Notes: generated from the sequence alone by a model not told the origin. DNA of 64,000 nt from Streptacidiphilus rugosus AM-16 (GCF_000744655.1 NZ_JQMJ01000002.1:1-64000); one strand, 5' to 3'; shown: positions 25,846 through 35,724, counted from the stretch's first letter. A program made the numbers and translations.

Positions 25846-26763
25846 AGTGGCCCGCTGCACCGTGGAACGGCTGATGCGCGAGCTGGGCATCACCGGCGCG
25901 GTCCGGGGCCGGAAGGTCGTCACCACCGTGGCCGACCCTGCCACCGCGCGGGCTCCTGACCTGGTCGGACGCGACTTCGTCGGCCCGGCACCGAACCGGA
26001 CCTGGGTCGCGGACTTCACCCACGTCGCGGCCTGGGCCGGCACCGTCTACGTCGCGTTCGTCGTGGACACCTTCTCCCGCCGCATCGTCGGCTGGTCCGC
26101 GGCCACCACCAAGCACACCGAACTCGTCCTGGCCGCGCTGGAAATGGCGCTGTGGCAGCGCGACCGCACCGGAACCCGGCCCGAGGCAGGCGAACTGACG
26201 CACCATTCGGATGCGGGGTCAATACACATCATTCGCGCTCGCCGAGCACCTGAACCGCGAAGGCATCGCCGCCTCCATCGGTTCGGTCGGCGATGCGCTG
26301 GACAACGCACTGATGGAGTCGACCATCGGTCTCTACAAAACCGAGTTGATCAAGCCCCAGCGGCCCTGGCGGACGCTGTCCGAGGTCGAGCTCGCCACCG
26401 CCGAATGGGTGGACTGGTACAACCACCGCCGACTCCACGGTGAGATAGGCCACGTCCCGCCCGCCGAATACGAAGCCAACTACTACCTGGCAGCCACAAA
26501 ACCGCTGGTCACAGTCACAACCTAGAGTCTCCGGACAACCCGGTGCGGTTCAGTTTGTTGCTGCTTTCTTGGCGTGTCTCGCTTGCCTTGGCCGCCCAGT
26601 GCGTTGCCCGTTCGGGCTGCCATTTGTCCGAGTGCACGAATCCTTGCAGGAACTGCTGCACCAACGGGCACTGCGCCCCAGTAAGGCGGAGCCAAGCTGT
26701 GGTTGTCCACCGCCGCCTGGTGGGTCCGCTTCTGCTTCAAAGAACGCCCAGGAGGTTCCAGCA

Positions 26764-27111
26764 GTGGCCTACAAATCGGTCAATAAGATCTCAGCCGCGC
26801 TTTACACCGGCCTGCTAGGTGTGGCTTGTCTTGTCTTGGCTGCCTGTTCTTCGGGAACCAGCGGCTCGGGTCAGACGCACGTGACTAAGCCCCCGACCGC
26901 TTCCCATCGTGTCGCCACTTCCGGGAACGCCGCTCCGCCGCCGCCGGCGCCCGCTCACGGTGCCGCCACCACGAGCGGTACCCGTACCGCTAACGGTGTC
27001 GCTGCCGGGAACGGCGGGAACGCCGCTCCGCCGCCGGCGCCAGCGCCCGCTCACGGTGCCGCCACCACGAGCGGTACCCGTACCGATACTGACTTGGGCG
27101 GTTCAGGGTGA
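26764..27111 (+). CDS. Lipoprotein with Ala/Pro repeats, 3' end replaced by IS
   Basis: 115 residues from a GTG preceded by AGGAGG. A type II signal peptide is clear: SVNKISAALYTGLLGVACLV, then the lipobox LAAC followed by SSGTSGSG. The mature part is low-complexity and holds two near-identical units, each NAAPPP-APAHGAATTSGTRT. The end coincides with the start of the ISAs1 region, so the natural C-terminus is probably lost. It may be a surface-anchored spacer. The upstream 26534-26763 holds no other gene. Confidence 0.65.
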   Translation: MAYKSVNKISAALYTGLLGVACLVLAACSSGTSGSGQTHVTKPPTASHRVATSGNAAPPPPAPAHGAATTSGTRTANGVAAGNGGNAAPPPAPAPAHGAATTSGTRTDTDLGGSG

Positions 27112-28495
27112 TGGTGGCGGGAGGTCGAGGGAGAGTCCGGTGCCGGCGAGGAAACCGTCGAGGACGGTGGGGCGGTACTGTTTGAACCGGTTGCGCACGA
27201 GGGTTTCGAGGCAGGGCTGATTCAAAGTCCTGGTCACGGGTGAACGCGCAGGTCGGGGCGGTGGTGTCGTGTCCGCCGTCACGTAAGCAACGGAGCTCCG
27301 GTTGACGGGGTGACCTACCAAGTCGCCCGTGTCCTGGAGCTCCGATGTGCCGCCAGTGGGCCACCGTCTGCCTGATCAAATCTCCCGGCCGCGCCGAGCG
27401 TGAACTCCCGCTCCTCGCCGACCGGTTGTCTTCCCTGCCTGATCCGCGCGACCGGCGAGGTCGCCGGCATCCGCTGGTCGCGGTGCTGCTGACCACCGTG
27501 TGCGCGGTCCTGGCTGGCGCCCGTTCCTACCTGGCGATCGGCCAGTGGGCCCGCCATGCACCCCAGCACACCCTCGCCCGCCTCGGGTTTCGCCCCCACG
27601 GTGTCCTCGGTGTCCGCACCGCGCCCTCGACGTCCACCGTGCGCCGGGTCCTGCTCGCCGTGTGCCCCGGCGGACTGGACGACCCGCTCGGCACCAACCC
27701 GACCGGGGCCGACCATGTCGCGGTGGACGGCAAGACCGCACGCGGCTCGCGGACAGACACCGCGCCCGCCGCCCACCTCCTGGCCGCCGTGACCGGCACC
27801 GGCCGGACCGTCACCCAGTTACGGGTCCATGCCAAGGCCAACGAGGTGACCGCGTTCGGCACCTGCTCGCCCCGTTCGACCTCACTGGGGTGACGGTGAC
27901 GGCCGACGCCATGCACACCCAGCGCGACCACGCCCGCCACCTCGTCGAGGACCGCCAGGCGCACTTCCCACTGCTGGTCAAGGGCAACCAGCCCCGGCTG
28001 CACGCCGCCCTGCGGGCCCTGCCCTGGCAGCGCGTCCGGGCACGCTACAACCGCGAACTGGGCCACGGCCGTCGCGAGACCCGTTCGCTGCGGGTGCTGA
28101 CCGTTACCGACCTTCACCTGGACTTCCCCCACGTCGTCCAGGCCGCCAAGATCCTTCGGCACCGCACCGACGCCCGCACCGGCAAGGTCTCCCGGCAGAC
28201 CGTCTACGCGATCACCGACCTGACCGCCCTCCAAGCGTCCCCGCAGAAGCTCGCCCGCCTCGCACGCTCGCACTGGACCACCGAGAACCGGCTCCACTTC
28301 GTACGCGACACCGCCTTCGCCGAGGACGCCTCCAAGATCCGCACCGGCCACGGCCCCGAGAACATGGCCACCCTGCGCAACCTCGCCATCGACACCCAGC
28401 GAGCCTCCGGACACAAGGGCATCGCCGCCGGCCTGCGCGAGGTCTCCAGCGCACCCCACGACCGGCCACTCGACCTGCTTAACCTGCCCTGACCA
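27103..28495 (+). mobile_element. ISAs1-family element, ends approximate
   Basis: The transposase frame is bounded on the right by CAGGGCAGGTTAAGC read inward from about 28495. On the left, the best counterpart is CAGGGTGATGG at about 27104. No target duplication is visible. The 230-bp leader also carries minus-strand protein-like text (RFKQYRPTVLDGFLAGTGLS), which may be debris of another element, so the left limit is uncertain. Confidence 0.5.
27345..28492 (+). pseudogene. ISAs1-family transposase, one frameshift
   Basis: The N-terminus has LLADRLSSLPDPRDRRGRRH and the helical LTTVCAVLAGARSYLAIGQW. TGADHVAVDGKTARGS carries the first Asp. A one-base loss near 27866 shifts the frame to LLAPFDLTGVTVTADAMHTQ (second Asp), LVKGNQPRLHAAL and the Glu-bearing HWTTENRLHFVRDTAFAED. 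This order and spacing fit ISAs1/H-repeat transposases. Confidence 0.85.
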
Positions 28496-28520
28496 GCCCG
28501 GACGTCCCCCCACGACGACT

Positions 28521-28958
28521 ATGAATCAGCCCTGGGGCCGCGTCGAGGCCGACCACGCCACCCTCTCCCCTCGCAAGGCCGCCCGCCTCCCGCTCGCCGA
28601 TCCCACTCACCCGCGCGAGGACCAGCTCGTGCCGGGCGACCAGCTCGCCCGAGCCCGCCCGCAGATGACCGCCCCGGACACGGCGGAGACCGGCTTCGCC
28701 GCCCAGCGCACCCCGAAACCGGCCAACGCTGCGGCCCTGACCGACTGGATCACCCAGGTCCGAGCGGCCGACCCGCCCTTCCCGCACGCCTACGCCACCG
28801 GCTTCGAACACGACCGCATCGGCGTCGACCACGCCCTCACCCCGCCCTGGCACAACGGCCGCACCGAAGGAGTCAACAACAAGATCATTCTGCTCAAGCG
28901 GCAGACCTACGGCCGCGCCGGACACCGCCACCTACGCCAGCGCATCCTGCTGAGCTGA
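28521..28958 (+). pseudogene. ISL3-family transposase, C-terminal remnant
   Basis: 145 codons ending in HNGRTEGVNNKIILLKRQTY, then GRAGHRHLRQRILLS. This is the C-terminal DDE block of ISL3 transposases, where the Glu sits in N-G-TEGVN. The first part is poorly conserved and no upstream catalytic Asp is seen. It ends 22 bases before the ISAzo13 terminus. Confidence 0.78.
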
Positions 28959-29012
28959 CAGCATCCAGAGAGTGATCACCGCAACGCCGCTGCGTTTAGG
29001 GGTTGCAGAGGA

Positions 29013-31198
29013 TTAACTCGCTGTCTTGATCTTTGTGGCGGTCGTGATCTCTTCTCGAGTGGCGAGGTCGTGGTGGGCGGCCAGGTCGGCGAGTTGGGGG
29101 CCGGCGGGCTCGATGGTGTGTCCGGCGGCCTGGAGAAGTTGGCGGACGTCGCGGATCCGCCGGTTGATGGTGAAGGGTGTGACGCCGTAGAGCTGGGCGA
29201 CGGCGACTTGCGGGAGGCCGTGGCGCTGGTGGAGCAGGACGGCCAGGAGGCGGTCGGCGAGCGTGAGGACAGGGCGGCGACCGGTGGTGCCGTCGCCCTT
29301 GATGCGGGGCCGGTGGCCGCGGCGCTTGTCAAGGTGGTTCTCGCGCTGGGCGTCGTGGAGGGCGAGGAGCTGGGCGATCAGGGTGTCCCACTCAGGCGTG
29401 GTGAGCCCGGTGAAGACCGGGTGCCGCAGCCAGGCGAGGTCGGGGCTGGGCTGGTCGAAGGGGTCCGGACCTTCGTTGATCTCGGCGTCGTAGGGTTCGG
29501 GCCGGAGCGTGTAGTTCCAGTCGCCGTGCCAGGTGTGCCGCTCCAGCGGCAGTGCGTCCATCTGGCGGTCGCCCACGGTCACTCCGGTGGGGTAGGTGCC
29601 GGTGTCGAGTTCGGCATGGACCGTCAGCCCGGTGCGGGTGGTGGTCGCGGCGATGCTGTTGAGGACCACGTCGTGGCTGGTGAGCGGCCTGCCGCGCCAG
29701 TTCATCGTGATGTGGGAGAAGAACCGGTGTTCGACTTTGTTCCATTTCGAAGTCACGGACAATGCCATTGCTTGAGGCCATCAAGTAGTCCGTGACATCG
29801 GGAGAGAACGGTCGTTGGACCTGGCATGCATCCGTGGGTGGGGTTGTCTGATCAGGTGCGGCTCGGGGTGGTGACCCGGTGGGTGACGCCGGAGCTGGTT
29901 GCCGAAGTGCTGGGCAGGTGCGGGGTCCGAGACAAGAAGCCCGGCGCGTTGCCGGCGGGGTTCATGGTCTACTACACGCTTGCGCTGGCGCTGTTCCAGC
30001 AGGACTCCTACACACCCAAGAAGATCAAGAACTTCCTGGCCATCCTTGCGGCGAGGTACGCCGGAAACTCGACAACGGTGCCAGGCGACTGCGCGAGGCG
30101 GACAGGCACCTCAAGCGGCCGGACTCGAAGTACTCCTCGAAGCTCTCCTACCGGATCAACACCCGGGACCGGCAGCCGACACGACGCGTCGCACCCAAGG
30201 TCATCACCCTACGACCAGCAATAGTTCACTGACTCAAGCAACGGCATTGAGTCCCCGGAGGAAAGTGACACACTGTCATTTTCAGGCCGGTCTCCAGGGC
30301 CAGGGCTGCGAGTTCGGCCTTCCAGGCGCAGGTGCGGTAGCTGTTGGAGCCGCCCGCGTCGGCGGTGATCAGTAGCCGGGACGTGGCCGGGTAGTCGAGG
30401 CTGCCGCGGTCCTTCCACCAGCGGCGGATGGACTCGACCGCGAATGCGACGGTGTCGTGGTCGGTGCCGACGCTGACCCAGCCGGTGTTCGCAGCCAGGT
30501 CGTAGACGCCGTACGGGATCGCCTTGCCCAGCTCTTTGTCAGGGAAGTCGTGGGTGAGACCCGGACGGGCTGGCCTGCGGCAGCCACTGCTGTCCCGCGT
30601 TCTTGTAGTTCCCGACGAGCTCTTTCTTCTTGGTGTCGACGCTGACCACCGGCTGCCCGGCGGCGATGTGGTCCCTGGCCTGTTCATTGATGTAGCGGAA
30701 CTGCCCGTCCCGGTCCGGGTGCCGGTTGCCCTCGACGGTCTTGATGTTGCCCTGCAGGCTGAACCCCTCCTCGCGCAGCAGGTTACCGACCGTGTCGGCG
30801 GAGATCCGGTGGCCCTGCCGGGTCAGCTCGGCCGCCAGGGTCCGGGTCGACTTCGTCGTCCACCGCAGCGGCGACATCGGATCCCCGCGCTCATCCGGTT
30901 CCACCAGCGCCAGCAGCGCTTCCCGCAGGCCGGGGTCCAGGTCGGCCACCCGCTTGCGGCCGCCGCCCGGCCGGCGCACCCGCCCCAGCGGCGGCTGGCC
31001 GGACTCGAGCTCGTCCACCCCCGCCGACACCGTCGCCTCACGCACGCCCGCAGCCCGTGCGACCAGCCTGATCCCGCCATGACCCAGCGACCGCGCCTCA
31101 GCCGCGAACAGCAGACGACGCTGCCGCTCATCCAGATGCGGCAGGATCGCCTCGAACTTCGCTGCCAGTAAAGCCTGTTGCTCCGGTGACCTGCCCAT
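29013..31198 (-). pseudogene. ISAzo13-family transposase, interrupted and frameshifted
   Basis: N-terminal part (31198 downward): LLAAKFEAILPHLDERQRRL, RWTTKSTRTLAAELTRQGH, then VVSVDTKKKELVGNYKNAGQ with the first Asp. A frame change near 30590 follows, then RLLITADAGGSNSYRTCAWK and CHFPPGT. The C-terminal part resumes at about 29750 with SKWNKVEHRFFSHITMNWRG. CHFPPGT-SKWNKVEHR is the uninterrupted family sequence, so the insert sits exactly there. Confidence 0.85.
29760..30249 (+). mobile_element. 490-bp internally deleted IS4-family derivative
   Basis: Inverted tips CAATGCCATTGCTTGAG (29760) and CAATGCCGTTGCTTGAG read inward from 30249. The flanks AGTCACGGA and AGTCCCCGGA look like an imperfect 9-10 bp duplication. 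Inside, a plus-strand frame holds only the start of an IS4 transposase (VRLGVVTRWVTPELVAEVLG, then PAGFMVYYTLALALFQQDSY) and a few C-terminal codons (YRINTRDRQPTRRVAPKV). It is a non-autonomous, MITE-like deletion product. Confidence 0.78.
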
Positions 31199-31433
31199 AT
31201 CACAACAACGATACGTAAACCCGGAAGCTACGGGTTGTTGCCCTGCAATCCCTAACGCAGCGGCGTTGCGAAAATCTTGGAAGAGCCAGAACGCTGACAC
31301 GCCCTCTCCGCCTGAACTTCCCGCGCGACTCGCCGTGTCCTGGTGTGCGCCTGCTCCTCGAACCGCTCCGGCTATGGGACGATGATCGATGTCCTATATG
31401 TTCCAAAATGGCACGAAAGACGAGGTGGGAAAT

Positions 31434-33014
31434 ATGCCGGGCCCAGGTACAGGTATGCCTCGTCGGGATGTGCTGCGCATGGCCGCCGGTACAGCGATAG
31501 GGGTGGGTGCGGGATGGCTCGTAGCCGGGTGTACCTCTCATGGGCCCTCGGGCGGTGCGGGGAGTCCTGGGGTGGCGCGCCGGGGCGGAAGCCTGCGGGT
31601 GGGAGTGACCGGCGGCTCGACCGCGGACACGCTCGACGCCCACACACCGGTGGACAACCCTGACATCGCCCGGGTGATCCAGCTGTACGACACGCTCGCC
31701 GTCTTCAATGCGGACTTCGCCGTCGAGTCCGCGCTGGCCGAATTCATCGAACCGACTGTGGACGCCGCCGGGTGGACGATTCGGCTGAAGCCCGGGCTAG
31801 TTTTCCACAACGGCAAGCCCGTCACCGCCGCCGATGTCGTCTATACGTTCCAGCGGCTCCTCGACCCGGCGACCCACGCGAGCGCCGCCCCACAACTTTC
31901 GGCCATTGACCTGAACAACATCCGGGTCCTCGACTCGCTGACGCTGCAGCTGAACCTCAAACGGCCCGACGTGACCCTGCCGCAGACCCTTGCTCTTTAC
32001 CATACGGGGATCGTGCCCGTGGGCTACGACCCCCGGCATCCGGTGGGGACCGGGCCGTTCAAATACTCCAGCTTCACGCCCGGCAAGCAAAGTGCCTTCG
32101 TGCGCAACGACCGGTACTGGCGCCCGGGTGAGCCGTATGTCAATCAGGTCACCATCATCGACTACCCCGATGACGCCGCCCGCGTGAACGCGCTCCTGGC
32201 CGGACAGGTCGACGCGATCGACGAACTCCCTCTCGGGCAGGTCGACGCCGTCGCACACCGGGCTGACCTGCGCGTGCTTGAGTCGCAGACCGGCGACTGG
32301 CTCACTTTCACCATGCGGGTGGATGTCCCGCCTTTCGACGACGAGCGCGTGCGTCAGGCCTTCCGCCTGGTCGTCGACCGGGAGCAGATGGTGCGCGAGG
32401 TCCTGGGCGGGCACGGGGTCATCGCCAACGACCTCTACGCCCGCTACGACCCCGCCTACCTCTCCACCGCGCCGCAACGCCACCAGGACATCGCCCAGGC
32501 CAAAGCCCTCCTCAAGCAGGCCGGCCACGAGAACCTCACTGTCGAACTGGTCACCGCGCCGGTCGCCACCGGGCTGATGGAATCAGCCCGCCTCTTCGCC
32601 CAGCAGGCCGCCACCGCCGGAATCACCGTCCACGTCCGCCAGGTCACCCCGGGCGTGTTCTTCGGCGACAACTACCTCAAGTGGCCCTTCGCCCAAGACG
32701 ACTGGTTCACCCGCAACTACATTCTCCAGGCATACGACGGAACCTTGCCCGAATCGCCGTTCAACGAGACCCACTGGAACGATCCGACCTTCACCAGACT
32801 CGTCGCCCAGGCACGTGCCACCGTCGACCAGAGCGCCCGCACCAATCTTCTGCACCAGGCGCAGCAGATCGAGTACGACCGCGGCGGCTACATCATCTGG
32901 GGCTTCACCAACCAGATCGGCGCCTATACCGCGAAAGTGAACGGATTTATCCCCAGCCGAAGCGGCCTCCCGCTGAGCCAGTTCGAATTGCGCAGAGCGT
33001 GGTTCACCGCCTAA
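31434..33014 (+). CDS. ABC transporter substrate-binding lipoprotein, family 5 (peptide type)
   Basis: 526 residues from the ATG at 31434, just after GAGGTGGG. The N-terminus has a Tat-like pair (PRRDVLRMAAG), a hydrophobic core and a lipobox (LVAGC), so it is probably an exported lipoprotein. The mature part follows SBP family 5: GWTIRLKPGLVFHNGKPVTA, ADVVYTFQRLLDP, GTGPFKYSSFTPGKQ, VRQAFRLVVDREQMV, and YIIWGFTNQIGAY near the end. Such proteins deliver peptides, nickel or opines to Dpp/Opp-type permeases. No permease or ATPase genes are nearby, so it is an orphan. The substrate cannot be told from sequence. Confidence 0.88.
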   Translation: MPGPGTGMPRRDVLRMAAGTAIGVGAGWLVAGCTSHGPSGGAGSPGVARRGGSLRVGVTGGSTADTLDAHTPVDNPDIARVIQLYDTLAVFNADFAVESALAEFIEPTVDAAGWTIRLKPGLVFHNGKPVTAADVVYTFQRLLDPATHASAAPQLSAIDLNNIRVLDSLTLQLNLKRPDVTLPQTLALYHTGIVPVGYDPRHPVGTGPFKYSSFTPGKQSAFVRNDRYWRPGEPYVNQVTIIDYPDDAARVNALLAGQVDAIDELPLGQVDAVAHRADLRVLESQTGDWLTFTMRVDVPPFDDERVRQAFRLVVDREQMVREVLGGHGVIANDLYARYDPAYLSTAPQRHQDIAQAKALLKQAGHENLTVELVTAPVATGLMESARLFAQQAATAGITVHVRQVTPGVFFGDNYLKWPFAQDDWFTRNYILQAYDGTLPESPFNETHWNDPTFTRLVAQARATVDQSARTNLLHQAQQIEYDRGGYIIWGFTNQIGAYTAKVNGFIPSRSGLPLSQFELRRAWFTA

Positions 33015-33157
33015 ACCGCTGGAACAGAGCCCCAGCCACCGGTGCAACTCGGGGATGATTCTCGCTTCGCGATCAAGGGATTTGGTTGCGCGAGTGGGCA
33101 TATGCACATGCTCGGTCTTGCCAGAGGGGAATGAAGGCCCTGGCTGGAGTTCCCCCC

Positions 33158-33312
33158 TGATCTTGGACAGCGGGTTTCTACGCTGCGGGGGTGAAGTCGT
33201 GCCGCAGTCTGGCCCGGGTTTCGAGTGGGGTGAGGTACCCGAACTCGGGGTGCTTGCGGAGCCTGGTGCGGTTGCACTCGACTTCGATGAAGGTTCGCCG
33301 GTGCGCCATCTT
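33158..33312 (-). pseudogene. 3' end of a transposase with IS terminus (IS3/IS481-like)
   Basis: The minus strand ends HPEFGYLTPLETRARLRHDF, then TPAA-stop. GYLTPLE is typical of the very end of IS3/IS481-type integrase-core transposases. TGATCTTGGACAGCGGGT at about 33160 looks like the element tip; a near-identical tip is at about 38799. The rest of the element is absent. Confidence 0.5.
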
Positions 33313-33409
33313 CGAACGTGCTGGTCGGAGGGGCTGGTGTGACAGGGCTGCGGTGTGCTCGTGCCGGTCGTGGGCAGGAGTCTGCGGTCTTGATCGTCTG
33401 ATCGGGCGG

Positions 33410-33921
33410 CCGGAGTGGGTTCGCCGGTTTCTCCGCGTCGCGGGCGAGGTGCCGCCTACGATCCGGTTCCTGGTGGAGTCCGAGATCGCGGAACGGGTCG
33501 CGGCACGGCGCGCGGAGCTGGACGAACTCGAAGACCAGCTGGTCAAGCAGCTGGAGCAGGTGCGGGTCGAGCGCGACGAACTCGCCGTCGCGGAACGGGT
33601 CTGGAAGCGGATGGCGGAGCAGTTCGCCGCGGAGAGGGCGGTGGCCGCACCGGCTTCGGCGCAGGTCGCGGGCCACACGGTGCTGCTGGTGCGGCACCGC
33701 GGGCGTGGGAGTGGACGCGCTGCCACCTGACTACCAGCGCATCCTCGCGATCGTGCGGGGCGCCGGCGGGCCGGTGGCGGTCAAGCAGGTCGGCGAGGAG
33801 CTGGGGCTGGAGGTGGCGGTGCGGGGCCAACTGGAGCCGCTGCGCGGGAAGCTGTCCAAGCTCGCCGGGCGGGGGGCGGTTGCGCAAGCTGCCCGACGGC
33901 AAGTTCACCACGCGCCTGTGA
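33410..33921 (+). pseudogene. Frameshifted coiled-coil/winged-helix protein associated with IS debris
   Basis: Frame 1: TIRFLVESEIAERVAARRAE, LDELEDQLVKQLEQVRVERD, ERVWKRMAEQFAAER, a long coiled coil. Near 33715 the frame changes to LPPDYQRILAIVRGAGGPVA, VKQVGEELGLEVAVRGQLEP, LRGKLSKLAGRG and KLPDGKFTTRL, a winged-helix-like end with a further shift near 33875. It looks like one protein broken twice. Function not recognised; a small accessory protein of a mobile element is possible. Confidence 0.45.
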
Positions 33922-33958
33922 CCTGCACCGTTGTGGCGCCTTGGCCGTAACCCGCGGT

Positions 33959-34012
33959 GCCCTCGGCGGTCGTTGACGCTGCGTGACGAACACCAACGAG
34001 CCCGCCGAGGGC
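33959..34012. other. Strong inverted repeat (hairpin or element end)
   Basis: GCCCTCGGCGG at 33959-33969 and its exact complement CCGCCGAGGGC at 34002-34012, with CGTTG/CAACG pairing inside. It lies 24 bp before IS1380 copy 2. It could be a terminator for the broken gene upstream or part of another element's end; nothing decides between them. Confidence 0.5.
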
Positions 34013-34036
34013 GTCTCCCTTGTCTACCAGTGCCGC

Positions 34037-35724
34037 CTAACCTGCGCGTTTCATCTGGGGTCGCGTCCGGATCATGATCGGAAAAGCGAAAGTGCCTTCT
34101 GAGCTGCAACGATGAGGCTTGTTTAAGGTCCCAGTCGTTCCAGTGGGAAGGCACTTTCTGCGTGCACACTACCCGGTCTCGCCCCAAGCTCGTCGTCAGC
34201 GCCGACGGGAACGGGGTGGTCAGCCACGCCGGCTCGCGTCTGCTCGCGGATCTTGCCGACGCCACCACGCTGACCGGCGCCTTCAGCGAGGCCCTGCACC
34301 GGCTGCGACCGCGCGGGACCGGACACGACCCCGGCCGCGTCGCGGTGGACCTCGCGGTCATGCTCGCCGACGGCGGCGAAGCGATCGCCGACCTGGCCGT
34401 GCTGCGCGACCAGGCCGACGTGTTCGGCCCCGTCGCGTCCACCCCGACCGCCTGGCGCGTGCTGGCCGGCATCGACGAAACAGCCCTGAACACGCTGCGG
34501 GCAGCCGGGGCCACCGCCCGCGAGGTCGCCTGGCTGCAGGTCGACGAGACCGGACGCCCCATACCCGGCTCACAAGCGGGAGGGCGTGAACTGCCGGGTC
34601 TGGTCCTGGACATCGACGCGACCCTGGTCACCTGCCACTCCGAGAAGGAACAGGCCGCCGCCACCTACAAACGCGGCTTCGGCTACCACCCGCTGCTGTG
34701 CTTCCTCGACAACACCGGCGAGGCCCTCGCCGGCATCCTGCGGCCGGGCAACGCCGGAGCGAACACCGCGGCCGACCACATCACCGTCCTGGACCAGGCC
34801 CTCGCACAGATCCCCGACGCCCACCGCCACGGCACCGAGATCCTCGTCCGCGCCGACAGCGCCGGCGGCGCGAAGGCCTTCCTCAACCACCTCCGCGACC
34901 TGCGAAAGCGCGGGATCCGCACCACCTTCTCCGTCGGGCACGCCGTCACCGAACCGGTCCGCAAGGCCATCCGGGTCCTGCCCGACCAGGTCTGGCACCC
35001 CGCCCTCGAACAGGACGGCACCCTGCGCGCGGGTGCCGAGGTCGCCGAGCTGACCGGATTGGTCGACCTCACCGGATACCCGGACGGCACCCGCCTCATC
35101 GTCCGCCGCGAGCGCCCCCATCCCGGAGCCCAGCTGTCCCTGTTCGACCAGGACGAAGGCATGCGTCACCAGGTCTTCCTCACCGACACGCCCGCCGCCG
35201 GCGGCTCCATCCAGTACCTGGAGGTCCGACACCGAGCCCACGCGCGGGTCGAGGACCACATCCGCTGCGGCAAGACCACCGGCTTCGGCCGCTTCCCCTC
35301 CCGCCACTTCGCGATCAACCAGGCCTGGCTGGAGCTGTCCCTGACCGCGATCGACCTGCTCGCCTGGACCAGAATCCTGCTGCTGGAGGGCGAGTTGGCC
35401 ACCGCCCAGCCCAAGAAACTGCGCTACCGCGTGCTACACGCAGCCGCTCGGATCACCCGCGGAGGCCGTCGCCTGCGTCTGCGGATCGCCGCCACCTGGC
35501 CCTGGCGCCACGAACTGACCACCGCGTTCAACCGCCTCGTCGCCCTGCCCCGACCGGCCACCTGACCGACGACCTCACCGCTGACCACCCACGACCCGAG
35601 GACCCCGGAGCACCCGGCCACCGCGCCGGGCCACCGGCATGCCCACCGTCCGACAACAGCCCCGCGACCCCGGCCACAGGGATCACCCCAGATCAGCCAA
35701 CGCGAACCGAAACAGCGAGGCTAG
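34037..35724 (+). mobile_element. IS1380-family element, copy 2, complete
   Basis: 1688 bp from CTAACCTGCGCGTTTC (34037) to the complementary tip ending GAAACAGCGAGGCTAG (35724). It is nearly identical to the copy at 6511-9830 once that copy's IS110 insert is removed, and inverted relative to it. The flanks differ (ccgc and tact) because an IS701 element starts at 35725 directly on its right end. Confidence 0.92.
34162..35565 (+). CDS. IS1380-family transposase (copy 2)
   Basis: 467 residues from a GTG, identical in predicted sequence to copy 1 (6670-8073). The DDE blocks VLDIDATLVTCHSEKEQA, ILVRADSAGG and GKTTGFGRFPSRHFAIN are intact. The upstream leader is complete here, including aaagtgccttc/gaaggcacttt inverted repeats (34090-34100 with 34148-34158) that may form a leader hairpin. 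Both terminal repeats are present, so this copy is the likely source of activity. Confidence 0.94.
   Translation: MHTTRSRPKLVVSADGNGVVSHAGSRLLADLADATTLTGAFSEALHRLRPRGTGHDPGRVAVDLAVMLADGGEAIADLAVLRDQADVFGPVASTPTAWRVLAGIDETALNTLRAAGATAREVAWLQVDETGRPIPGSQAGGRELPGLVLDIDATLVTCHSEKEQAAATYKRGFGYHPLLCFLDNTGEALAGILRPGNAGANTAADHITVLDQALAQIPDAHRHGTEILVRADSAGGAKAFLNHLRDLRKRGIRTTFSVGHAVTEPVRKAIRVLPDQVWHPALEQDGTLRAGAEVAELTGLVDLTGYPDGTRLIVRRERPHPGAQLSLFDQDEGMRHQVFLTDTPAAGGSIQYLEVRHRAHARVEDHIRCGKTTGFGRFPSRHFAINQAWLELSLTAIDLLAWTRILLLEGELATAQPKKLRYRVLHAAARITRGGRRLRLRIAATWPWRHELTTAFNRLVALPRPAT

Larger units (their letters stand above)
24369..26525 (+). pseudogene. IS3-family OrfA/OrfB, interrupted and frameshifted
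   Basis: OrfA (24369-24695) is intact: YPAELRRRAVRMVAEVRPDY, then an HTH and zipper ELKRANEILKAAASFF. OrfB starts in another frame (LVAFIDEHRDRFGGVEPICR), stops at the IS5 insertion after RRGHTV, and resumes exactly at 25849 with ARCTVERLMRELGI. VADFTHVAAWAGTVYVAFVV carries the first Asp. A 2-bp loss near 26217 breaks the frame between HHSDAGS and QYTSFALAEHL. The catalytic Glu lies in NALMESTIGLYKTELI. Confidence 0.85.
24338..26533 (+). mobile_element. IS3-family element, copy 2, interrupted by IS5
   Basis: Inverted tips: TGGAGACTC at 24338 and CGGAGACTC read inward from 26533. orfA and orfB are in order, with a 903-bp IS5 element inside orfB. No clear 3-bp duplication is seen at the outer flanks, so one side may have been rearranged. 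It belongs to a different IS3 lineage from the copy at 21368. Confidence 0.78.
28981..31269 (-). mobile_element. ISAzo13-family element, interrupted by an IS4-type derivative
   Basis: Long inverted tips: GCAACGCCGCTGCGTTTAGG at 28981 and GCAACGCCGCTGCGTTAGGG read inward from the right end at 31268. Internally it is one ISAzo13 transposase gene on the minus strand, interrupted by the 490-bp insert 29760-30249. A further 5' end fragment of a related element is at 46885-47020. Confidence 0.85.

Noticed and set aside
27105..27321. Minus-strand 72-codon frame (RFKQYRPTVLDGFLAGTG...) as a gene
   Set aside because: Only a short protein-like tail without start or recognised family, in the ISAs1 leader; mentioned there instead.
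33959..34012. Inverted repeat as a definite terminator
   Set aside because: It is adjacent to IS debris and an IS1380 tip, has a long loop, and no intact gene ends just before it, so it was listed only as a hairpin.
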